Shown: positions 1-6,918 of the stretch, piece by piece
Numbering within the stretch: the first letter of the stretch is position 1
Layout: each line of letters opens with the position of its first letter
Assembly: GCA_036011785.1 (NCBI GenBank)
Contig: DASCOB010000081.1
Location: 1-11,179, forward strand
DNA: 11,179 bases
From: CAJWGI01 sp036011785
Lineage (GTDB): Bacteria > Chloroflexota > Anaerolineae > Anaerolineales > UBA11657
Reading direction: 5' to 3'
Translations under genes and position numbers: made by a program
Notes under the pieces: model-generated
The model's input: the letters and a program-made list of their open reading frames with translations, nothing else
Databases searched by the model: none
Told to the model about the DNA's origin: nothing

Positions 1-1
1 T

Positions 2-136
2 TTACGCAAATATGGCAGCGTGCCCCATTCCGGGTTTGGCCTCGGCGTGGAGCGCACCGTCGCCTGGATCTGTGGCATTGAGCATATCCGCGAAACCAGC
101 CCCTACCCGCGCATGCTCAACAGGAGCACGCCCTAG
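2..136 (+). CDS. asnS: Asparaginyl-tRNA synthetase, C-terminal end (5' truncated by window)
   Basis: Only the last 44 codons are present; the reading frame enters from the left edge and ends at TAG 134-136. The peptide contains VPHSGFGLGVERTVAW, which is class II synthetase motif 3 (G-x-G-x-x-R with the ATP-binding Arg), and then ICGIEHIRETSPYPRMLNR. The order 'G(L)G.ER ... I.G..HIRE..P.PR' close to the C-terminus is typical of AsnRS, which charges tRNA-Asn with asparagine in the cytoplasm. AspRS is the main alternative because its catalytic core is related, but bacterial AspRS normally carries more sequence after motif 3. The final 'FPR' of the family reads YPR here. The frame is not the longest open one in this stretch, but it is the only one with recognisable homology. 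Confidence 0.85.
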   Translation, partial: LRKYGSVPHSGFGLGVERTVAWICGIEHIRETSPYPRMLNRSTP

Positions 137-219
137 AAACGCCAGGTATCCGGCCATGATTTGCGTCCGGAAACAAGGTGATGAATGTCACTTGTCGCGT
201 TGTGGAAGGAGATGCTACG

Positions 220-312
220 ATGGCTGCAATCAAGCCGCCGACCGGTCGCGCGTCAGGCGAAGAGGTCAACAACAACTGCATTAGACTGGTTGTTCTAGAA
301 CCGGGCTTCTAG
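220..312 (+). CDS. Possible 30-codon small ORF / leader peptide (doubtful)
   Basis: An ATG at 220 follows the strong Shine-Dalgarno AAGGAG (206-211) with an 8-nt spacer, one of the best ribosome-binding sites in the window. It opens a 30-codon frame starting MAAIKPPTGRASGEEV and ending at TAG 310-312. The same frame is also open from ATG 181. I recognise no family. The peptide has no membrane segment or signal sequence. Its stop codon lies inside the 3' arm of the hairpin at 288-319, so ribosomes finishing this ORF would unwind that hairpin. It could be a small protein, a leader peptide, or a decayed gene start. Against it: it is short, it has no homology I can name, and codon use in its last third (att aga, gtt gtt cta) differs from the GC-ending codons of the neighbours. 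Confidence 0.3.
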   Translation: MAAIKPPTGRASGEEVNNNCIRLVVLEPGF

Positions 313-319
313 GGCAACC
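288..319 (+). other. RNA hairpin, 13-bp stem with 6-nt loop
   Basis: The arms 288-300 (GGTTGTTCTAGAA) and 307-319 (TTCTAGGGCAACC) pair over 13 positions around the loop CCGGGC (301-306). Eleven pairs are Watson-Crick. Positions 293 and 294 would be U·G wobbles in a plus-strand transcript but A/C mismatches in a minus-strand one, which suggests RNA structure on the plus strand. No T-run follows, so it is not a standard intrinsic terminator. Possible roles are a 3'-end or processing structure for the asnS message, part of a small RNA, or an attenuator-like element tied to the ORF at 220-312. The pairing is seen directly; the role is inference. Confidence 0.55.
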
Positions 320-356
320 GACCACACCAACCACAGATCCCCTCCCCGGCCTCTGT

Positions 357-384
357 CCGCCGCCTACCGGCGGCGGCTTACTTT
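357..384 (+). terminator. Perfect GC hairpin followed by a T-rich stretch, possible terminator
   Basis: CCGCCGCC (357-364) pairs perfectly with GGCGGCGG (369-376) around the loop TACC, and CTTACTTT follows at 377-384. A stable stem plus a T-rich but interrupted tail fits a weak intrinsic terminator for transcripts coming from asnS. It also lies where the -35 element of the next promoter (-10 at 393-398) would be, so the two signals overlap. Without a clean T-run the terminator call is moderate. Confidence 0.45.
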
Positions 385-389
385 AAGCG

Positions 390-398
390 TGTTATACT
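390..398 (+). promoter_or_regulatory. Extended -10 promoter of the GNAT gene, leaderless-type spacing
   Basis: TGTTATACT (390-398) is an extended -10 element (TGn followed by TATACT, one mismatch to TATAAT). No good -35 is visible at the expected place (370-375), which is normal for extended -10 promoters. Only 9 nt separate the box from ATG 408. Transcription starting about 7 nt downstream of the -10 would therefore begin at or within a couple of bases of the start codon. No Shine-Dalgarno is present. Confidence 0.65.
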
Positions 399-407
399 CG
401 CCTCGCC

Positions 408-1127
408 ATGCCCGATCTCGCCACCAAACGGGCGTGCGTGCAGACCCTGCTGAGCGCGCACTCTCCCGCTGACGCGATTGCGACTTATTACGCACTGCAC
501 CACGACCCGGCACGCACTCGTCTCTTTTTGCACAACGACGCAGCCGGGCAAGCGGACGGATTCCTAGTGAGGGCACAGACCGGGATGGACCTTTTCACTC
601 CGACTGTGACCGCCCGAGCTCCATCTGAGCAGACCGCCGGCGCGCTCTTTCAGAGCGGGTTGATAGCCGGCAGGCCGTACTATCTGCTGCTGCCGCCCGA
701 ACTAGAAGCGGTAGCTTTTCGCGATCTAGAGGTGAGCGCTGCGGAGAGGCTGCGCGTGTATTGCCTTGAGTCAAAGCGCTTCCGGCCAGTAATTAACGCG
801 CTAGTGCAGCCCGGCGCTGGGCAAAACGGCATGCCCCGCTTCGAGATTCGCTCTGAGCAGCGCGCGCTTTCTACCGCCGCAGTGATCTGGCGCTCGCCGC
901 ACTTCGCCGAAATCTCTGTTTCCACAGCGCCGGAAGCGCGTGGCCGCGGCTGGGGGCGCTCCGTGGTTTCGGCTTTGGCGAATGAAATCTTGACCAAGGA
1001 CGTGCAGCCCCTCTATGTCACCGCCGGGGACAACCAGGCCTCCATCCGCGTGGCCGAGGCGGTGGGTTTTGACGACACCGGCGCGCGCATTTTCTCTGGA
1101 AGCGCCACCCGGCTGCCCGCGAACTGA
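408..1127 (+). CDS. GNAT-family N-acetyltransferase, two-domain
   Basis: The 239-residue protein has a GNAT fold in its C-terminal third, roughly residues 150-230. The acetyl-CoA pyrophosphate loop (motif A, R/Q-x-x-G-x-G/A) is visible as EARGRGWGRSVVSAL around 176-190. It is followed by the beta strand LYVTAGDNQASIRVAEAVGF, matching the family 'N..S..vye.lGF' motif with Asn209. The first 140 residues are unrelated to the GNAT core and I do not recognise them; this resembles GNAT proteins with a degenerate or substrate-specific N-terminal domain. The acyl acceptor cannot be read from sequence. ATG 408 is supported by the -10 box 9 nt upstream and by the absence of an earlier in-frame alternative. 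It probably heads a transcript with the RNA ligase gene 44 nt downstream. Confidence 0.8.
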   Translation: MPDLATKRACVQTLLSAHSPADAIATYYALHHDPARTRLFLHNDAAGQADGFLVRAQTGMDLFTPTVTARAPSEQTAGALFQSGLIAGRPYYLLLPPELEAVAFRDLEVSAAERLRVYCLESKRFRPVINALVQPGAGQNGMPRFEIRSEQRALSTAAVIWRSPHFAEISVSTAPEARGRGWGRSVVSALANEILTKDVQPLYVTAGDNQASIRVAEAVGFDDTGARIFSGSATRLPAN

Positions 1128-1171
1128 CTGTGAACGCGTCGGCCACGCTCCAGTTTCCGGGTTAAACGGCG

Positions 1172-2344
1172 ATGCCTTTCCAGCTGCATGACGGCATCCC
1201 GGTCTGGGGCAACCTGCAGGAGAACGCGCTTGCGCAGATGCGCAATTGCTTGCAGCATGACCGCGCGGTGACAGCCGCGCTGATGGCAGACCATCACCTC
1301 GGCTACGCACAGCCCATCGGCGGCGTGCTGGCCTATCAGAACGCGGTCTCTCCCTCCGGCGTCGGCTACGACATCGCCTGCGGAAACAAAGCCGTGCGGC
1401 TGGACCTGCCCGCGGCTGAAGCGCGCGCGAACATCAGCATGATAATGACCGACATCTGGGAGACACTGGCGTTCGGGATCGGACACAAGAGCAAAGAACC
1501 GGTCGACCACGCGCTCTTCGAAGAGCACACCTGGCGGCTCAAGCCGCTGGCGGCGCTGAAGAGCCTGGCCGCGGCGCAACTCGGCAGCATCGGCAGCGGA
1601 AACCACTATGTTGACCTTTTCGTGGATGAAGCAGAGCGAGTGTGGGTGGGGGTGCACTTCGGTTCGCGCGGTTTCGGGCACAGGGTGGCCACTCATTTCA
1701 TTAAGGAAGGCGGCGGCAAACCGAATGACGTCTTTCCGGTGGTACTGCCGGTGAACGGAAATCTTGGCGGGGATTACTTGCGCGCCATGAAACTGGCGGG
1801 GGAATACGCCTACGCCGGAAGGGATTGGGTGTGCCAGCGCGTGGCCCGTTTGCTGGGCGCAGAAATCCTGAAAGAGGTGCACAATCACCACAACTTCGCC
1901 TGGTGCGAGCGGCACCGGGGCGCGGACCTCTGGGTGGTGCGCAAAGGCGCAACCCCGGCTTACCCCGGGCAGCGCAGCTTCATCGGCGGCAGCATGGGCG
2001 ATATCTCTGTGATTGTCGAGGGAGTGGACTCGCGCGAAAGCAAACGCGCGCTCTACAGCACCATTCACGGCGCCGGGCGCATCATGTCGCGCACGCAAGC
2101 AGCCGGCAGACGCCACAAGGGCAAACGCCACGGTGGAAAGGTTTCACACCAGATGATGCTAGACTGGGTTGCTGAACAGGGCGTCGAGCTGCGCGGCGCG
2201 GGCACGGATGAATCGCCCCACTGCTATCGCCGGCTACCGCAGGTGATAAAGCACCACGCCCCCACCCTACGCATTTTGCACACGCTGCAACCCATCGGCG
2301 TGGCCATGGCCGGTCCATCTGAATCCGGGCGCTATCGCAAATGA
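1172..2344 (+). CDS. rtcB: RtcB-family RNA ligase
   Basis: The 390-residue protein is an RtcB-type ligase, which joins 2',3'-cyclic-phosphate or 3'-phosphate RNA ends to 5'-OH ends using GTP and Mn2+, in tRNA splicing or repair and other RNA repair. The metal and guanylylation motifs are intact: GVGYDIACGNK with Asp67 and Cys70, GSGNHYVD with His145, VHFGSRGFGH with His162, HNHHNFAW with His239/240, and STIHGAGRIMSR with His299, the expected GMP-accepting histidine. The nucleotide-binding stretch reads GGSMGDISVIVEG rather than the GSMGTASYV of classical E. coli or Pyrococcus RtcB, so this looks like a divergent bacterial RtcB-like branch. A basic insert near 311-323 (RRHKGKRHGG) follows the active site. 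No archease or rtcA lies beside it. The start has only a weak Shine-Dalgarno. Its stop overlaps the next start (ATGA). Confidence 0.9.
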   Translation: MPFQLHDGIPVWGNLQENALAQMRNCLQHDRAVTAALMADHHLGYAQPIGGVLAYQNAVSPSGVGYDIACGNKAVRLDLPAAEARANISMIMTDIWETLAFGIGHKSKEPVDHALFEEHTWRLKPLAALKSLAAAQLGSIGSGNHYVDLFVDEAERVWVGVHFGSRGFGHRVATHFIKEGGGKPNDVFPVVLPVNGNLGGDYLRAMKLAGEYAYAGRDWVCQRVARLLGAEILKEVHNHHNFAWCERHRGADLWVVRKGATPAYPGQRSFIGGSMGDISVIVEGVDSRESKRALYSTIHGAGRIMSRTQAAGRRHKGKRHGGKVSHQMMLDWVAEQGVELRGAGTDESPHCYRRLPQVIKHHAPTLRILHTLQPIGVAMAGPSESGRYRK

Positions 2345-3180
2345 CCCCAGAAACCACAGCGCCCCGTAGCAGCGCTTTGGAACACTCCACGCTGCCGTTT
2401 GCAGTGAAACTGGCGCGCGCGGCCGGAAAGCGCCTGCTGGACTGGTTCGGCAACACCGAGGCGCGAACCAAAGAGGACGGCACCACACTGACGCAAGCCG
2501 ACATCGCCGTGGACGCCTTCATCTGCGCGGAGATTGAAGCTAACTTTCCGGATGACCTGATTATCAGTGAGGAAATGAACCATTCTCACCACAAAGAGAA
2601 CGCCGATGTCTGGGTGATTGACCCGCTGGACGGAAGCACTAACTTCAGCCAGGGCCTTTCGCTCTGGGGGGTGTCCATCGCGCTGTTGGAACGCGGGAGG
2701 CCGGCCGTGGCGGTGCTGTACTTTCCAGTGCTCGACATGCTCTGCCACGCGTGCGCGGGTGCGAGCGCGTTCGAAGACGGTCGCACGATTTCCGCGCGCA
2801 GGCCCGCCGAAATTGCGCGTCACTCAATCTTCACCTGCAGCGCCGGCGCGGAGCAGCGGTATTGGCCGCGGCTGCCCGCAAAACGGCGTACGTTTGGCTC
2901 CACGATCTACGAGCTATCCTTGGTAGCGCGCGGGCAAGCGCTCTACAGCATCGTCTCCGAGCCGAAACTGTGGGACCTCGCGGCTGCATGGCTGCTGATT
3001 GAGGAGGCCGGGGGGGCAATCGACACGCTGGACGGCTCCGCGCCCTTCCCTCTGACGTGCGCGGAGGATCACTCGCACCCGCACTTCCCGCTGCTGGCAG
3101 CCGCCAGCCCGGAGCTGTGGCAGCATGTGCGCGCAAGCATAATGCCGGAACAGGGGCCCCGCTGCCGGAGAGGGCGATAG
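2341..3180 (+). CDS. Inositol monophosphatase-family (Li+-sensitive type) phosphatase
   Basis: The 279-residue protein has the Mg2+-dependent phosphatase signatures of the IMPase/FBPase/CysQ superfamily: the ISEEMN acid motif with Glu77, WVIDPLDGSTNF with Asp94 and Asp97, and WDLAAAWLLIEEAGG with Asp212 near the C-terminus. All catalytic metal ligands appear present. The family hydrolyses inositol-1-phosphate, 3'-phosphoadenosine 5'-phosphate, fructose-1,6-bisphosphate, histidinol phosphate and similar small phosphomonoesters; the substrate cannot be decided from sequence alone. ATG 2341 overlaps the rtcB stop as ATGA, so translation is probably coupled to the RNA ligase. The C-terminus ends with a basic tail (GPRCRRGR). 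The stop TAG at 3178-3180 directly abuts the stop of the convergent gene. Confidence 0.88.
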   Translation: MTPETTAPRSSALEHSTLPFAVKLARAAGKRLLDWFGNTEARTKEDGTTLTQADIAVDAFICAEIEANFPDDLIISEEMNHSHHKENADVWVIDPLDGSTNFSQGLSLWGVSIALLERGRPAVAVLYFPVLDMLCHACAGASAFEDGRTISARRPAEIARHSIFTCSAGAEQRYWPRLPAKRRTFGSTIYELSLVARGQALYSIVSEPKLWDLAAAWLLIEEAGGAIDTLDGSAPFPLTCAEDHSHPHFPLLAAASPELWQHVRASIMPEQGPRCRRGR

Positions 3181-4932
3181 TTACGGATACGGAATAACCA
3201 GTTTGCTGCCCACTTGGATCGTGGCGCGGTCGGTGATGTGGTTGCGGTCAATAATCATCTGTATCGGCACCTCGTACTGAATTGAAATGCCAATCAACGT
3301 CTCGTCTGGTTGCACCACGTGGATGCGCTGCGTCGGGGTGGCGATGAGCGGCGGCCCGGGCGTGGGCCGCAGGGTAAGCGGGGGCGGCAGGGTGGGCATG
3401 GTCACTGTCTCATCAAAATAGCGCGCGATGACCAGTTGTGGGTATTCGTCCGCGTAGCGCCGCAGCGTGTTGAAGAAATCGCCCCCGTTCACCAATTTGA
3501 AAGCGCCATTGCGGAAAAGGTCGCGCGTGAAACGCCGGAAGGCTGCCGGCCCCATTCCGGTGCGCAGTTCATGGAGGAAACGCGCGCCCACGCGGTAGGT
3601 GTTTTGCAGCAACCCCTCCGTACTCTCAAGGTCATAAGCTGTCAGATTCAGCGCACCCTCCGGCTGCCAGTAGTCGATGCGGTCGCGCCAGTACCAATCT
3701 TTCATATCCGGATGGTAACGCTCAAGGTACAAATATTCCGAGTACATGGCGAGCGAGGCCCCCAGCCAGGGCTCAGCGATGGGATTGTAGCCAACCACCT
3801 GCCCCCACCAAATGTGGGCCATCGTCAACGGCAGCAACGCCATCAGCAGCGTGTCGGGCTGGCCGGCGTAATCCTCGAATCCCTGACCGCTGTGCAGCAT
3901 CAATCCACCGGCGGTCACGCTGGAGAGGTAGACATCCTGCGCTATGACCAAGCTGCGGTACGGATAGTGCCCGAACTGGTCGTTGAAGAGTACCAGCGCG
4001 CGTGTGGCGGCCTCAAGCACGGCCTCAGCCGCGAAGGCATGCTCGCGTAGATGGAAAACGTAGATGGTCACCCCGGCTTCGGTGCGGGTTTTCAGTTCGT
4101 AGTCCGGGCTGGCGCTAAAAGCGATGCTGCGCGCGTTCTGCATCTGGAACTGCCATTCATTGCCCCGGCGCTCCACCGGGCCACCACTGGCAACCACAAT
4201 CCCATCCGGCGCGCGTACCTGCATCTGGTAATCGGCCACCTCGGCCAGCAGCGGGGGACCCACATCTGTCGACGCCCAGCGCTCCCAGCCGCGCCCGGGA
4301 TGATAAGGAACCAGCCGGGGATACCAGTTGATGAACTGGAGCACGTCCTCCCCGTAGCCCACATCGCCCGCAGGCCGGCGGGTGGCCAACTCGACCTCAG
4401 CGGCCTCCAGCCCATAGGTGATGCTCACCAGCCGCGATTCATGTGGGTTCAGCCCTTGCGGAAGCCGGAGGGTGAGAAAGCCGTCGGGAGTGAAGCGAAG
4501 CTGCGTGCCAGCGGTTTCAACCTGTTCTTGCAGGCGCACCGTACTCACAGTAAATCGCGCTGTCTGCAGGTCGCCCGGCAAAAAGAAGACTAGCTCAGTC
4601 CACATGTCCGGGCCGGGGTTGATTACCTCCACCAGCTGCGATACCTGCACCCGATGGCCGGCATAATCCAGTGCCACGTCAAAATGGTAATTGGAAATCG
4701 CGCCCAATTGCGGGCCACCCGGAGCAGGCGTGCCCGCCGCACCCAGCGCGAGCGGGTTTTCACTCATCCCCGGTGGCACGAAGGTGGGCAACGCCGGGGC
4801 GGTTGGTTGCCCGGCACCCGAACAAGCTGCCAGCAGCAGCGCCACCCCCAGCAGCATGCGCATGTCGCCCGCAGCCAGCCGCATCATGGGGCGAGTCGCC
4901 ACGCGAGGATGAGCCGGGGCGCCGCCGTTCAT
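3181..4932 (-). CDS. Lipoprotein with catalytically dead M1-aminopeptidase-like domain and C-terminal LysM
   Basis: The 583-residue protein carries a lipoprotein signal, MRMLLGVALLLAAC (residues 24-37), with Cys37 as lipidation site. A beta-rich N-terminal domain (about 75-280) and an alpha-helical M1-like domain (about 295-505) follow, then a Pro-rich linker (511-535) and a LysM domain (536-582), which in this family binds peptidoglycan or chitin-type glycans. In M1 peptidases the zinc site is HExxH-18x-E. The region aligns without gaps as LTMAHIWWG ... EPWLGAS: His373 remains, but the first His is Leu369, the catalytic Glu is Thr370 and the third ligand is Ala392. Tyr446 (NTYRVGARFLHEL) is kept. 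It is probably a surface binding protein, not an enzyme. The ATG at 4932 sits in TGAGGAATG just after glgB; Met16 or Met24 are alternative starts that would give a more usual signal-peptide length. Confidence 0.82.
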   Translation of the reverse strand: MNGGAPAHPRVATRPMMRLAAGDMRMLLGVALLLAACSGAGQPTAPALPTFVPPGMSENPLALGAAGTPAPGGPQLGAISNYHFDVALDYAGHRVQVSQLVEVINPGPDMWTELVFFLPGDLQTARFTVSTVRLQEQVETAGTQLRFTPDGFLTLRLPQGLNPHESRLVSITYGLEAAEVELATRRPAGDVGYGEDVLQFINWYPRLVPYHPGRGWERWASTDVGPPLLAEVADYQMQVRAPDGIVVASGGPVERRGNEWQFQMQNARSIAFSASPDYELKTRTEAGVTIYVFHLREHAFAAEAVLEAATRALVLFNDQFGHYPYRSLVIAQDVYLSSVTAGGLMLHSGQGFEDYAGQPDTLLMALLPLTMAHIWWGQVVGYNPIAEPWLGASLAMYSEYLYLERYHPDMKDWYWRDRIDYWQPEGALNLTAYDLESTEGLLQNTYRVGARFLHELRTGMGPAAFRRFTRDLFRNGAFKLVNGGDFFNTLRRYADEYPQLVIARYFDETVTMPTLPPPLTLRPTPGPPLIATPTQRIHVVQPDETLIGISIQYEVPIQMIIDRNHITDRATIQVGSKLVIPYP

Positions 4933-4935
4933 TCC

Positions 4936-6849
4936 TCAGGCCGGTTCCGCTTTTAGCACGACCGCACCCAGCGGCGGCAGCGTGAGCACCAGCGACTGCG
5001 GGTGGCCATCGCATACCACCGCTGTAGTCGTAACCGCCCCGAGATTGCAAAGATCGGAGCCGCCATAAATATCCGCATCAGTATTGAGAAGCTCACGGTA
5101 GCGCCCGGCCTGTGGCACGCCAATGCAATGGTCATCCTGCGACGTCCGTGTGAAATTAAAGGCCGCCAGCAGCCAATCGCCGGAGTCGCGGGCGCGGCGC
5201 ATGAACGCCAGCATACCCGATTCCGCGCCCTGAAAGCGAATCCATTCAAAGCCGCCCGATTCGCTATCCAGTTCGTGCAGCGCGGGCTGTGCGCGATACA
5301 ACCGATTTAGGTCGCCCAGCAGCCGTTGCAGCTGCCGGTGCGGGCCGGCCGCAGCCCGTTCCCAGTCCAACGCGTTGTCATGATCCCATTCGCGCGCCTG
5401 TCCGAACTCATTACCCATGAAGAGCATTTTCTTTCCCGGATGGGTGTACATATATGCAAAAAGCAAGCGTAAATTTGCGAACTGCTGCCGGCGGGTGCCG
5501 GGCATGCGCGCCAGTAGTGAGCCTTTCCCATGCACCACTTCATCGTGCGAAAAAGGGAGCATAAAGCTCTCGTTGAACGCGTGGAGAAGCGCGAAAGTAA
5601 GCTGGTCGTAATGGTGACGCCGGTGCGCCGGCTCCCTGCCGAAAAATTCGAGCGTGTCGTGCATCCAGCCGAGATTCCATTTCAGGTCGAACCCCAAGCC
5701 GCCTTCGGAAAGCGGGCCGGTGACCTTCGGCCAGGTGGTGGATTCTTCCGCGATTGTCAGCGTGCCCGCATGGCGCTCGTGCACCAGCTGGTTGAAGCGG
5801 CGCATAAACGCGACCGCTTCCAGATTCTCGCGCCCGCCCTGCTCATTAGGCAGCCACTCACCCTCTTTTCGCGAATAATCGAGGTAAAGCATCGAAGAGA
5901 CCGCGTCTACGCGCAGCCCGTCTATATGGTACTTTTCCAGCCAGAACAGGGCCGAATTAAGCAAGAATTGAACCACCTCGCGACGGCCGTAATCGAAAAT
6001 AAGCGTGCCCCAGTCCGGGTGCGCACCACGGCGTGGGTCAGCATTCTCGTAAAGATGAGTGCCATCGAATAAGCTCAACCCGTGTTCATCGCGCGGGAAG
6101 TGCGCGGGCACCCAATCGAGGATGACACCAATGCCGGCGCAATGCAGACTGTTCACGAACGCCATGAAATCATGCGGACATCCGTGCCGACTGGTGGGTG
6201 CGAAATAACCGAGCGTCTGATAGCCCCACGAGCCGTCAAGGGGATGCTCGGTGACCGGCAGCAATTCCACATGGGTGAAGCCAAGTTGAAGTACATACTG
6301 CACCAGTTTCGGCGCCAGCTCACGATAACTGAACGGACTGCCGTCTGCCGCGCGCCACCACGAACCCGGGTGCAATTCGTACACCGAGATTGGTGCGGTG
6401 GGAGACTGCCTCTCAGGGCGCGCTGCCATCCACTCATAGTCGCCCCAATGGAAGCCCGGCAGCGCGCACACCACTGAAGCGGTTTGCGGCCGCAATTCGC
6501 AGGCGAAACCATGTGGGTCAGCTTTCAGCACCGGATGGCAACCGTCTGCTCCAATGATTTCGTATTTGTACAACTCCCCGGCACGCAGCGCGGGCACAAA
6601 CAGCTCCCAGATTCCGGAAGCGCCGCGCACGCGCATGGGGTGGCTACCTCCATCCCACTGATTGAAATCACCGACCACGCTGACGCAGCGCGCATTGGGC
6701 GCCCATACGGCGAAACCCACGCCCTCCACACCCTGATGTCGGAGCGGGTGAGCGCCCAGCTTCTCGTATAGGCGAGTGTGATTGCCCTGCGCGAAAAGAT
6801 TCAGGTCATCGTCAGAAAGCACAGGCGAAAACCGAGTTGAACTGGTCAT
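4936..6849 (-). CDS. glgB: 1,4-alpha-glucan (glycogen) branching enzyme
   Basis: The 637-residue GH13 branching enzyme cuts alpha-1,4 glucan chains and rejoins them by alpha-1,6 links in cytoplasmic glycogen synthesis. A CBM48 domain at about 30-120 (FAVWAPNARCVSVVGDFNQWDG) precedes the catalytic barrel, with YELHPGSW at 157-164. The catalytic triad is intact: Asp315 (GLRVDAVSSMLY), Glu368 (LTIAEEST) and Asp436 (PFSHDEVVHGKGSLL); their spacing of 53 and 68 residues equals that of E. coli D405/E458/D526. The protein is about 90 residues shorter than the E. coli enzyme because it lacks the extra N-terminal N1 module. No Shine-Dalgarno precedes ATG 6849, but a -10 box lies 29 nt upstream. Other glg genes are not in the window. 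Its stop lies 3 nt before the start of the LysM lipoprotein. Confidence 0.95.
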   Translation of the reverse strand: MTSSTRFSPVLSDDDLNLFAQGNHTRLYEKLGAHPLRHQGVEGVGFAVWAPNARCVSVVGDFNQWDGGSHPMRVRGASGIWELFVPALRAGELYKYEIIGADGCHPVLKADPHGFACELRPQTASVVCALPGFHWGDYEWMAARPERQSPTAPISVYELHPGSWWRAADGSPFSYRELAPKLVQYVLQLGFTHVELLPVTEHPLDGSWGYQTLGYFAPTSRHGCPHDFMAFVNSLHCAGIGVILDWVPAHFPRDEHGLSLFDGTHLYENADPRRGAHPDWGTLIFDYGRREVVQFLLNSALFWLEKYHIDGLRVDAVSSMLYLDYSRKEGEWLPNEQGGRENLEAVAFMRRFNQLVHERHAGTLTIAEESTTWPKVTGPLSEGGLGFDLKWNLGWMHDTLEFFGREPAHRRHHYDQLTFALLHAFNESFMLPFSHDEVVHGKGSLLARMPGTRRQQFANLRLLFAYMYTHPGKKMLFMGNEFGQAREWDHDNALDWERAAAGPHRQLQRLLGDLNRLYRAQPALHELDSESGGFEWIRFQGAESGMLAFMRRARDSGDWLLAAFNFTRTSQDDHCIGVPQAGRYRELLNTDADIYGGSDLCNLGAVTTTAVVCDGHPQSLVLTLPPLGAVVLKAEPA

Positions 6850-6878
6850 GTCAGGACGCGCGCGTACGGTCTGCGGGC

Positions 6879-6884
6879 ATTATA
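6879..6884 (-). promoter_or_regulatory. -10 box of the glgB promoter
   Basis: On the minus strand this reads TATAAT (a perfect consensus) preceded by GG. It predicts a transcription start near 6872 and a leader of roughly 22 nt before the glgB ATG. The expected -35 position (6902-6907, reading GGCGGT on the minus strand) is poor. That position overlaps the -35 position of the divergent promoter. Confidence 0.6.
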
Positions 6885-6918
6885 CCGGTTTCTGTGCGCA
6901 AACCGCCCGACGCCACGA

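Noticed and set aside
149..171. Short inverted repeat TCCGG...CCGGA after the asnS stop as a terminator
   Set aside because: The stem is only 5 bp with a 13-nt loop and has no T-run.
12..284. Plus-strand ORF of 90 codons at the left edge
   Set aside because: It is out of frame with the recognisable AsnS C-terminus over its first 125 bases and has no homology I can name; the low-complexity product looks like a shadow frame.
292..301. Perfect 10-bp palindrome GTTCTAGAAC as an operator
   Set aside because: It is an incidental part of the longer 288-319 hairpin, and there is no promoter beside it to regulate.
1013..2131. 372-codon ORF on the minus strand
   Set aside because: It lies antisense to the well-conserved rtcB gene. 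GC-rich codon use commonly leaves such frames open. The product is His/Arg-rich and shows no family motif.
3310..4593. Two consecutive plus-strand ORFs (246 and 180 codons) in the same frame
   Set aside because: They are antisense to the lipoprotein gene, whose signal peptide, M1-like core and LysM domain are clear. No recognisable domain or ribosome-binding site supports the plus-strand frames.
5530..6072. 180-codon plus-strand ORF
   Set aside because: It is antisense to the glgB catalytic core and explained as a shadow frame.
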